A DNA stretch of 64,000 bases, taken from positions 310,001 to 374,000 of the forward strand of contig NZ_CP076022.1 in NCBI RefSeq assembly GCF_018622995.1, read 5' to 3'. The notes under the pieces are model-generated. The model saw only the letters and a program-made list of their open reading frames with translations, had not been told where the DNA came from and searched no databases. Shown here in pieces: positions 43,246-51,120 of the stretch. Every line of letters starts with the position of its first letter. Position 1 is the stretch's first letter. The position numbers were made by a program, and so were the translations under genes. This DNA is from Arthrobacter jiangjiafuii. GTDB taxonomy: Bacteria > Actinomycetota > Actinomycetes > Actinomycetales > Micrococcaceae.

Positions 43246-45228
43246 TCAGTCCCCGGCGTTTTCCCGGGAGGTAATGCCAAAGCTGGGGGACTGCAGCTCG
43301 GTGAAGTTCCCGACGCTGGCCCGCACGGTGCACTGGGGAGTGATCTGCAGGGCAGTCACGGTGAGTCCGGAACTGTCCACTGCCAGGGCACCGCCGCAGC
43401 CGTCGGAGAACCGCAGCCCCTGCTCGCCGCCGGTCACCGCGGCGAGCATCTGCGAGGGCTTGCCCGATGCGGGACTGATATAGAGCGGGTTCAGCTCGTC
43501 CGGACCGCCGGCCCACACCGGCACCAGGGTGATCTTCAGCGGGCTGGGCGTCACAACGCGGGACGGCGTGCGGACCTCCACGCCGAGCAGGCGCTGGACC
43601 GGATAGGCAGTGCCCATGACGGCCGGTTCCTGCATGGCGGCAGTCGTTGCCTCGGACCCGCCGCTGAGCCACGTGTCCAGGGCCTTTTGGTCCGCAGGGG
43701 CCACCGGCACCGTGGCCGTCACCTCCACGCGTCCACCCGCCGGGATCTTCAGTTCCGAGAGCTTCCAGCCGCATTCGACGTCGACGCCGGTGATCGAGCC
43801 CTGGTTCCGGCTCACCGTGGCGCCCTCCCAGGTGGCTGCCGGGCAGGAATCGCCTTCGCTCAGGCCGGGGATCACCTCGAGGAATTCGCCGGACAGCGGC
43901 GCCTTCTGCGCCGAGTAGGCGATCGTCAGCCGGGTTTCCCCGGAGGACGGCGAGTAGGACGCATTGCGGGAGATGGTCAGGCCGGTCGGAAGGGCAGGGT
44001 CCTGGAGCTGTGCGGACAGCTGTTCGCCGGCACCGGCCGCCTCAGCGGATTTATCCGCCGGGGAGAGGACCATAAACCCGACGATCATGGCCACGATCAG
44101 GAGCACCGCACCGCCGGCCAGCAGCAGCGCCTTGCGCGTGCGCCAGAACGGAGGGGCCTCCTCCTCGTCGACGCGCGCCACGGTACGGGGCCGCACGTCA
44201 CGGCGCGGGAGCGAACGGACCATGGTCGCGCTGCCGGCCTCCCCAAGATCGGGAAGCGGAACATCCTCCTGAACCGCAGGGGCGGAGGCCAGGGCGCTAA
44301 GGTCTTCGTCGGTGAAGGAACCCCGGACCATCGTGGCGGGGCGCTCGACGTCGTCGAAGTCCTCGGGCGCTTCCACCCGCGCCAAGGGGGCGTGGTCGGC
44401 TACGCGCGGGGCGAGGCGCCGCAGCGTGGCCGCGGCGTCGGCGGCGGTGGGGCGGCGGGCAGGGTCCTTGGACAGCAGGAGGTCCAGGAACTCCCAGACC
44501 TTGTCGTCCACCGGGATCCGCGGCGGACGCGAGGAAACATGTCGGTAGGCAACACTGAAATCAGGTCCGGCGCCGGCAAACGGGGTGCGGCCGGCCAGGA
44601 GTTCGTAGAGCAGGACACCGGTGGAGTACACGTCCCCGGGAGGGCCGGAGCGGCCGGAGCTGATGAGCTCGGGCGGCATGTAATGCGGTGTGCCCACCAA
44701 GCCGGTGGTCTGGCGGAGCTTCTCGCCGACGACGTCGGAGATGCCGAAGTCGGAGACCCGCACGTCGCCCGTGGCCCGTTCGGACCAGGGCCGGTTGAGC
44801 AGCACGTTGTCGGGCTTGATGTCGCGGTGCGTCACGCCCCGGGAGTGGGCAAAGGCCAGGGCATCGAAAACTTCGGCGGCGACGTCGAACGCGTCAGCGG
44901 GACGCAGCGGACCGCTTCCCTTGACCACATCGCGCAGCGAGCCGCCCGCAATGTAGTCCATGACAATGGCCAGCCGCGCACCTTCGACCACCATGTCCCG
45001 CACCGTGACGATGGAGGAGTCCTTCAGTGCAAGGAGGACGGAGCGTTCTCGGACGAACCGCTCGATGAGCGAGGGGTCGTCGGCATGCTCGGGACGCAGG
45101 ACCTTGGCCGCCAGCGTCTGGCCGTCGGCGGATGTCACCGTCCACACCTCGCCGACCGCGCCGGAGCCTACCCGTTCCCCGAAGCGGTAGGACGCCCCCA
45201 GCGCCTCTCCCGTCTGTGCGAGCTGCAT
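43246..45228 (-). CDS. Membrane Ser/Thr protein kinase with outer domain, in the type VII operon
   Basis: A 660-residue protein. The kinase domain spans residues 10-275: Gly loop GERVGSGAVGEVW, catalytic Lys in LAAKVL (about 42), HRDIKPDN (about 133), DFG (about 162) and GTPHYMPPEL. All catalytic residues are intact. An acidic juxtamembrane region with Thr in PATMVRGSF and SATMVRSL (possible phosphosites for an FHA domain) comes next, then one helix (KALLLAGGAVLLIVAMIVGF, about 364-387) and an outer region of about 270 residues with several Cys. It lies 86 bp downstream of the EssC-like gene. GGGAG and AAAGG favour ATG 45228 over 45249. Layout (kinase fold, helix, outer domain) recalls EssB of Firmicute type VII systems. 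Confidence 0.85.
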   Translation of the reverse strand: MQLAQTGEALGASYRFGERVGSGAVGEVWTVTSADGQTLAAKVLRPEHADDPSLIERFVRERSVLLALKDSSIVTVRDMVVEGARLAIVMDYIAGGSLRDVVKGSGPLRPADAFDVAAEVFDALAFAHSRGVTHRDIKPDNVLLNRPWSERATGDVRVSDFGISDVVGEKLRQTTGLVGTPHYMPPELISSGRSGPPGDVYSTGVLLYELLAGRTPFAGAGPDFSVAYRHVSSRPPRIPVDDKVWEFLDLLLSKDPARRPTAADAAATLRRLAPRVADHAPLARVEAPEDFDDVERPATMVRGSFTDEDLSALASAPAVQEDVPLPDLGEAGSATMVRSLPRRDVRPRTVARVDEEEAPPFWRTRKALLLAGGAVLLIVAMIVGFMVLSPADKSAEAAGAGEQLSAQLQDPALPTGLTISRNASYSPSSGETRLTIAYSAQKAPLSGEFLEVIPGLSEGDSCPAATWEGATVSRNQGSITGVDVECGWKLSELKIPAGGRVEVTATVPVAPADQKALDTWLSGGSEATTAAMQEPAVMGTAYPVQRLLGVEVRTPSRVVTPSPLKITLVPVWAGGPDELNPLYISPASGKPSQMLAAVTGGEQGLRFSDGCGGALAVDSSGLTVTALQITPQCTVRASVGNFTELQSPSFGITSRENAGD

Positions 45229-45314
45229 ACCTTTACTCCCCAACGCCATTGATCTGATTCCCCCAGGCCGCCGAGCCGGCCTCCCTTGCCATCGTAGGTG
45301 CCCGACGCCGGGGA

Positions 45315-48300
45315 TCAGGACTCGACGGCGCTGATCGACTGGATCAGCGACATCTGGCCGCCCACACCGATGTAACCGCGTCCGGTGGTGATCGCCACCG
45401 GTGCCTTCCGCGGCAGCGTCGCGCCGAGGAGGTCGCCGTCGTAATCCACATCCGGCTGCAGCAGCACACCCAGCCTGGATTTGCGCAGGGTCTTGGTCCA
45501 GTGGCTGTAGAGGCTGCGGAGATCCGCCGCCCGTCCGGCCGCAATGACGCACAAGCCGGGCTGCCCGGAGGACACCACTCCCGCCAGGGACTGATCGGCG
45601 TCGTCCATCCGCTCGGCGTCATCGACCAGCAGGAACACGGGGCCTCGCTCGAGCCGCAGCGAGGCCAGCATGGCCGGCACCTCGTCGGCGCCCACCGCCA
45701 CGCGGTCCAGATCGGCTGAGGCAAGCGGCGAGCGGCGGTCGCAGATGCCCCACACCTGCGCCGGACCCTGGGCACTGGCCGCACCGCGCAGGGCCGTGGC
45801 CAGGGCCAGCAGCAGCGTGGACTTCCCCGAACGCGCCGGACCGGCGACCAGCACGTGTTCGCCCTCGTAGATTTCCAGGAACGCCGGAGCGAAGTCCGCT
45901 TCCCGCATGCCGACGGGGACGAGCCAGGGCTCGGCCGCCAGCCGGGGCTCCACGCCCAGTTCAGCCAGCGTGACGTCGGTGGGCAGGCGCCTGATCGCGG
46001 AGGTCTTCGCCGGGGCGTGCGCCCAGCTCTGGCGCACCTGCTCGACGGCGGCTTCCACGCCGACGGCGGGAGTGGCCACATGCATCTGGAGCTTGGTGCG
46101 CGGATCCACGCAGCGACCGGGCAGTTCGGCCGGAATCTGCTTGCCCCGGACGCCGAGGGAGGAGTAGTCGTACGTGTCGGCGAGCCGGAAGAGCCAGCGC
46201 TGCAGCGTCACCTCATTCATGGCGGTGGGTATGGCCTTGGCGCGGGTGGTGGAGACGGCGAAGGAGAGCCCGAGGGCCGGACCGTCCGCATACGCGCGGT
46301 AGAGCAGATCCAGCAGCTGCTGTCCTTCGAAGTCCTGGAACTCATCGCGCAGCGAGGCCAGGCCGTCCAGCAGCACCACGGTGCGGCGGTGGTTTCCGGG
46401 GTCCGCGCGTCGGCTCTCCAGCACGGTGTGCAGGTGGCGCAGGAAGCGGGCCTGCTGTTCCTTGGCGCCGGCCCCCGTTCCCACGTAGGCAACGGTGTGG
46501 GGCAGGCCTTCGAGGGCTTCAAGCCCGCGGGAGCCCATGTCCAGGACCATCAGGTCCAGGTCTGCCGGGTCGGTGTCCTTGGCCAGCGCCAACGCAATCG
46601 AGGTCAGCGCGGTGGTGGTGCCGGAGCCGGCCACGCCCATCAGCATCAGGTTTCCCACTGACATGTCCCAGCCCGCAGCGGATTGGCGCTGCAGCTCGGG
46701 TTCGTCCATCAGGGTCACCAGGACGGAGTCGCCGCGGACGCCGCCCACCGTGGGCAGGGACCGGGCTTCCTCCAGCGTCTGTGCAGCCAGGGTCGGTGCA
46801 TCCAGGGCCTCGGCAGCAGCGGAGCCGACGACGGCGGCGAGGCCGGCGTCGTCGGGCACGGCCAGGAAACCGTCCAACTCCACCCGCTCGCCCAAGGCCT
46901 CGGGCCAGACCTGCCGCGGCGGGGCGTGCCCGGCTTCGGTGTTGGCTTCGACAATGGCCTCGATCAGCAGGTCCAGGTCGTTCTCGTCCGTGGCGGCCGA
47001 GCGCGGCATGGCCGGCGCGGGGACGGGGACGCCGAACTGGCGGATCTCGCGGACGTCGACGGCGGGGCCGCTGCCGAGCTGCGCGCGGCCGGTGACCAGG
47101 GCTGTCTGCACGGGCGTGATGTCGTCCTGGCCGAGCTTTACGTAGGCCCGGCCCATCTGGGCCCTGCCGATGGCCGAGGCAGCAGGGACGCCGATGACGT
47201 TGCTGGAATCCTCGCGGCTCTGCACACGCAGCGCCACCCGCAGGTTGGTGTTCGCGAGGATGTCTTCACTGACCACGCCGGCCGGACGCTGGGTTGCGAG
47301 GATCATGTGGACGCCGAGGGTTCGGCCCACCGCTCCCACGCTGACCAGGGCCTTGAGGACGTCGGGGAAGTCCTTGGCGAGCATGGCGAACTCGTCGATC
47401 ACGAGGAGCAGCCGGGGCATGGGCTCGGCGGGGTTGGTGGCCAGATAGGCGTTGAGGTTGTCGATTCCCTCGCCGGCCTGGGCAAAGACCCGCTGGCGGC
47501 GCTCCATCTCCGCCTCCAGGGCCACAATGGCGCGGTCGGCCAGCTGCTCGTCCAGGTTGGAGATGGTGCCGATGGTGTGTGGAAGGCGCTCGCAGGCCTT
47601 GAAGGCTGCGCCGCCCTTGAAGTCGACGAGGATGAAGTTCAGCCGGGTGGGGTCGTTGCGCGCCGCTAGGCCGGCCACCAGCGAGCGGAGGAACTCCGAT
47701 TTGCCCGAGCCTGTGGTGCCGCCGACCAGGCCGTGCGGGCCGTCCTTGACGAGGTCGAGGGTCAGGTCGCCATTCTCGCCGGTGCCGATCGGTGTGGAGA
47801 CTCCCGTGTTCGCCTGCCAGAGGCGGCGGACGGTGGCAGGGTCCGGGCGTTCGTAGCCCAGCAGGGAGGGCAGCCGGACCAGGGAGGGCAGGGACGCGCC
47901 GGGCACGCTCAGTTCCGGATCGTCGAAGTGCGCCAGGCGCATCGCGCAGCGCAGGGCTTCCTCCTGGTCCAGGCCGGCCAGGATGACGTCCTCCACCCGG
48001 GTCAGGTCTTCGGGCTGCTCCACGGTGGCGGCGGCGTCGGTCCCCACCCGGATGATGGTGGTGCACGACGCCGGCAGTTGCTCTTCCGAGGTGGCGATGA
48101 CGATGGCGGCGACCCGGGACGGGCGCTGCTGCGGGTTGATGTGGACGCCGGGAATGGAGCGGCCCATGCCGAGCAGTGCACGTGCCGGGGCGTCCCGGCC
48201 TTCGGTGAGCACTTCGGAGTCCAGGACCACCAGCATGGCCGGTGTGGGCAGTTCCTGGACCGTGTCCTTGAGTGTGCGCAGCATGGCCAGGCTCGTTTCC

Positions 48301-49676
48301 CGGTGCGCGGACATCCAGCGCTGGCCGGTGCTGCTGCCGGCCTGGCGCGTGTGCGGCAGCCAGGAGGCCCATTCCCATTCCTCGGCCCGCCCGGCGTCGC
48401 AGAAGACACCGATGGTCAGGTCCGCCGGACCCACATGGACTGCGGCCTGGGCCAGCAGGGACCGGGCCAGGGCGAGGGCTCCTTCGCGGGGGCCGACCAT
48501 GCCCACCACCCCGGCGTCGGTCAGGTCCACCAGCACCGGTGCGGCCAGCAGCCGTGCGGAGGCCAGGGATTCCTTGACCTTCTCGTCCAGCCGGCTGCTT
48601 CCGGCCCGGTCCACTTCGGGCTTCCACGGGACGTCGCCGGTGCCGGCGTGCAGGGCCAGGAAGTCGTCCGCATCGGCGCGGCGCTGCCACAGCGAGGTGG
48701 CGGGCAGGGCCGGGCGGCGGACCACCGTCGCGGGATCCGGGATCATCCGGTGGCGGCGGGCGGTTTCGGCCTCGGCTGCCGCCCGGATCTGCTGCTCGAA
48801 TTCTTCGATGGCGGCGCTGAAGCGTGCTTCTTCGTCCTTCAGGCCGCGGGTGTAGCGCCGTTTCTGTTCAAACCACATGCCCACGGCCATGACCGGGCTG
48901 AGCAGGGCGAACATGGCGAAGCGCATATCGCCCAGGACCGCCACCATGGCCCCGGCCATAACCAGCGGCGCCAGCACGGTGATGTAGCTGAACTTGCTGG
49001 CCGGCGGCACGTCCTTGGGGCTCGGCGGGATCAGGGAGTCGCCGGGAGGGGCGGTGCCGGGCCGCGGCGGCCGGTTGAAGGGTGCTGTGGCGGCCGGGGT
49101 GAGGTTGTGCAGGGTTCCGGGCGCCGGGGCCGGTATCTCGTCCAAGGAAGGACGCACCAGCAGCACCGTGCCGCCGGCCGTGATCGTGGCGGTGTCGCTG
49201 ATCAGGACACCTTCTTCTCCGACCTTCTCGCCGTTCACCAGCGTGCCGTTGGTCGAGCCGCCGTCGAGCACCCGCAGCCCGTCTTCCTCGCGGCGCAGGC
49301 GGCAGTGGTCCCAGGACGCACTTTCGGCGGGAAGGGTGAGGTCGGCGTGCGGGGACCGGCCGATGAGCATCTCGCGCCCCTGCGGCACCTCGATGACGCT
49401 GCCGGCACGTTCGCCACCGGCCAGCGTCACGCTCCAGCCGCGCACGCGGAGCGGGGTCTGCCAGGGAGAGCGGGAGATCCGGGTGCCTTCCAAGAGCACC
49501 AGCTCCGAGACGGGGGTGGAACCACGCACTTCGGCTTGGTCCACGAACACGGTCTCATCCGGTGCCAGGCGCGGGCCGCCGGCGGTTTCCACCAGATCGG
49601 TCAACGTGGTGGCCGGAGCCGCGTGCGAAACGTCGCACTCAAAACGACGCTCGTCCAGATCGATCAGCAAACGCAC
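45315..49676 (-). CDS. essC: EssC-type FHA/FtsK-SpoIIIE ATPase of a type VII secretion system
   Basis: A 1453-residue membrane ATPase, the expected motor of type VII secretion. An N-terminal beta domain (1-75) precedes an FHA domain (LIGRSPHADLTLPAESASWD about 104-123, GGSTNGTLVNG about 140). Two close helices lie at about 232-270 (LAPLVMAGAMVAVLGDM, FALLSPVMAVGMWF). ATPase 1 has Walker A GGTTGSGKSEF (about 654) and Walker B LLLVIDEFAML (about 759). ATPase 2 has a degenerate P-loop GVAGSGTTTAL (about 1019, Lys replaced by Thr). ATPase 3 has an intact AGPARSGKSTLLL (about 1282). Size and domain order match Firmicute EssC better than mycobacterial EccC. GTG start with GGAAGG upstream. The FHA domain may read phosphorylation by the adjacent kinase. 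Confidence 0.92.
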   Translation of the reverse strand: MRLLIDLDERRFECDVSHAAPATTLTDLVETAGGPRLAPDETVFVDQAEVRGSTPVSELVLLEGTRISRSPWQTPLRVRGWSVTLAGGERAGSVIEVPQGREMLIGRSPHADLTLPAESASWDHCRLRREEDGLRVLDGGSTNGTLVNGEKVGEEGVLISDTATITAGGTVLLVRPSLDEIPAPAPGTLHNLTPAATAPFNRPPRPGTAPPGDSLIPPSPKDVPPASKFSYITVLAPLVMAGAMVAVLGDMRFAMFALLSPVMAVGMWFEQKRRYTRGLKDEEARFSAAIEEFEQQIRAAAEAETARRHRMIPDPATVVRRPALPATSLWQRRADADDFLALHAGTGDVPWKPEVDRAGSSRLDEKVKESLASARLLAAPVLVDLTDAGVVGMVGPREGALALARSLLAQAAVHVGPADLTIGVFCDAGRAEEWEWASWLPHTRQAGSSTGQRWMSAHRETSLAMLRTLKDTVQELPTPAMLVVLDSEVLTEGRDAPARALLGMGRSIPGVHINPQQRPSRVAAIVIATSEEQLPASCTTIIRVGTDAAATVEQPEDLTRVEDVILAGLDQEEALRCAMRLAHFDDPELSVPGASLPSLVRLPSLLGYERPDPATVRRLWQANTGVSTPIGTGENGDLTLDLVKDGPHGLVGGTTGSGKSEFLRSLVAGLAARNDPTRLNFILVDFKGGAAFKACERLPHTIGTISNLDEQLADRAIVALEAEMERRQRVFAQAGEGIDNLNAYLATNPAEPMPRLLLVIDEFAMLAKDFPDVLKALVSVGAVGRTLGVHMILATQRPAGVVSEDILANTNLRVALRVQSREDSSNVIGVPAASAIGRAQMGRAYVKLGQDDITPVQTALVTGRAQLGSGPAVDVREIRQFGVPVPAPAMPRSAATDENDLDLLIEAIVEANTEAGHAPPRQVWPEALGERVELDGFLAVPDDAGLAAVVGSAAAEALDAPTLAAQTLEEARSLPTVGGVRGDSVLVTLMDEPELQRQSAAGWDMSVGNLMLMGVAGSGTTTALTSIALALAKDTDPADLDLMVLDMGSRGLEALEGLPHTVAYVGTGAGAKEQQARFLRHLHTVLESRRADPGNHRRTVVLLDGLASLRDEFQDFEGQQLLDLLYRAYADGPALGLSFAVSTTRAKAIPTAMNEVTLQRWLFRLADTYDYSSLGVRGKQIPAELPGRCVDPRTKLQMHVATPAVGVEAAVEQVRQSWAHAPAKTSAIRRLPTDVTLAELGVEPRLAAEPWLVPVGMREADFAPAFLEIYEGEHVLVAGPARSGKSTLLLALATALRGAASAQGPAQVWGICDRRSPLASADLDRVAVGADEVPAMLASLRLERGPVFLLVDDAERMDDADQSLAGVVSSGQPGLCVIAAGRAADLRSLYSHWTKTLRKSRLGVLLQPDVDYDGDLLGATLPRKAPVAITTGRGYIGVGGQMSLIQSISAVES

Positions 49677-49705
49677 CGTGGCGTACCTTCCGTGGTGAAG
49701 ATGGC

Positions 49706-49729
49706 GGCCCGCCCCTTAGGGGGCGGGCC
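49706..49729 (-). promoter_or_regulatory. 10-bp GC hairpin between the binding-protein and essC genes
   Basis: GGCCCGCCCC (49706-49715) pairs with GGGGCGGGCC (49720-49729). It is in the 100-bp gap after the membrane-anchored binding protein and before essC. A second small stem (CCCC-taatt-GGGG, about 49750) is next to it. No U-tract follows, so it may tune expression or RNA processing within the operon. Confidence 0.55.
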
Positions 49730-49776
49730 GGTGAGGATGGTTAGACGTTCCCCTAATTGGGGGGGATGCTGGCCGG

Positions 49777-51120
49777 TTAGGGGGTTGCCGGCGCAGCTAC
49801 CCAAACCAGCCGTGGTGCTTTTTCGTCCGCCGGGCGCAGGCCAAGGTCCTGGTCCGATGCGTAGACGGGCATGGCCTTGGACGTCAGGGCCTCGGGGGTG
49901 GAGAAGTCCAGCGTGGAACCGGCAAGGCCTTCGCCGGCGCCAAGGGAGACGCTGCGCAGAGCCGTTGCGACCTTCGCCGGATCACCGTTGCCGGCCAGGG
50001 CTGCCGCCCGGACGAGCGCGACGACGGCGTCGTGGCTGGCTGCATCCGCGGCCCACGCGTCGGTGGACAACGGGGCATCACCGGTCAGGTTCTTGATCTG
50101 CGCGTCGCCGGAGGCCAGGCGCAGGGCGGAGAGGAACGCCGACATGCCGCGGCCCTGGGCGTCCTGCTGGAGGGCTGCGCCGTCCCCGCCGGCAGCTGCC
50201 ACGCTGACCAGCTGTCCGGACGCGCTTCCATCGAGCTCAGCCAGTGCGGAGGCGAACGCCGGGGCGGTGGCGCCGTCGCTAAGAATCAGCGGAACCGACA
50301 CATCGCGGGACTGCAGGGCCTGGACCAGCCGGGCCAGCCGCTGCGGTGTGGCAGCCGAGACAACCACGGCGTCGGCCGGATCGGAGACCCGCACGGATTC
50401 CGAGCCTGCGGGGGCATTCTCTGCCAACGGCAGCAGCTGGTCGCCGGTCCTGATGGCAGCCTCCTGCGCCAGGCCCGTCACGTCCTCGAAGTCCTGGAGA
50501 TTCAGGGTCTGCGTGGCCTGGATGGAGGCGGGGATTGCACCGCCGTCGCTCACCAGCATCACTTTGCTCTTCCCTGCCAGCGAGGTTGCCAGGGCAGCGT
50601 CAACGGAAGCGGCCGACGGCGTGGTGGTCCAGATGGTCGGTCCGGGTTCTGCCGGGTCGGCGTAGGGCAGGATCACCGCGAGGCCACGCTCACCGGCGGC
50701 CTTCGCTGCGGCGCTGGCCTGCGGGCCGGTACTCGCCACGACGATGCCGGAAACTCCCTGATCGGCGAGTGCGGCGACGGCGGCACGTGCGCCGTCTTCC
50801 GTGCCGCGGTCGTTCTGGGTCCGGAGGTCGACGGCGGCGCCGCCCTGCGTGAAGCGCTCGGCTGCGACCACCGTGCCCTGGACTGCCCGGTTGTACTCGG
50901 AGCCGGGCTCGCCGGACTGGCCGAAGGTGAAGATCACGCCGATTTTGAAGTCCTTCGGCAGGCCCTCGGCGCTCAGTGCCACGGGAACCGTAGCGGCGAC
51001 CGGATCCGGTTTGATGGCTTCCTTGGGACGGTTCAGCGTCATGGTCAGGACGATGGCCACGGCGACTACCACGGCCACCCCCAAGACAATCAGGGTTACG
51101 AGCCTGGTGCGGGTGTTCAT
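49777..51120 (-). CDS. Membrane-anchored type 1 periplasmic-binding-fold protein in the type VII operon
   Basis: A 447-residue protein with an N-terminal helix at about 8-28 (VTLIVLGVAVVVAVAIVLTM), no lipobox Cys and no clear signal cleavage site. It is therefore probably tethered outside by the helix. The rest resembles branched-chain amino-acid-type ABC binding proteins (Peripla_BP_6): FKIGVIFTFGQSGEPGSEYN, QGVSGIVVASTGPQASAAAKAAGERGLAVILPYA and VSAATPQRLARLVQALQSRDVSVPLILSDG. No permease or ABC ATPase gene is near. Its ATG overlaps the stop of the upstream coiled-coil gene (ATGA), so the two are made together. A role in recognising a ligand or scaffolding the secretion machine is inferred. 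Confidence 0.8.
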   Translation of the reverse strand: MNTRTRLVTLIVLGVAVVVAVAIVLTMTLNRPKEAIKPDPVAATVPVALSAEGLPKDFKIGVIFTFGQSGEPGSEYNRAVQGTVVAAERFTQGGAAVDLRTQNDRGTEDGARAAVAALADQGVSGIVVASTGPQASAAAKAAGERGLAVILPYADPAEPGPTIWTTTPSAASVDAALATSLAGKSKVMLVSDGGAIPASIQATQTLNLQDFEDVTGLAQEAAIRTGDQLLPLAENAPAGSESVRVSDPADAVVVSAATPQRLARLVQALQSRDVSVPLILSDGATAPAFASALAELDGSASGQLVSVAAAGGDGAALQQDAQGRGMSAFLSALRLASGDAQIKNLTGDAPLSTDAWAADAASHDAVVALVRAAALAGNGDPAKVATALRSVSLGAGEGLAGSTLDFSTPEALTSKAMPVYASDQDLGLRPADEKAPRLVWVAAPATP

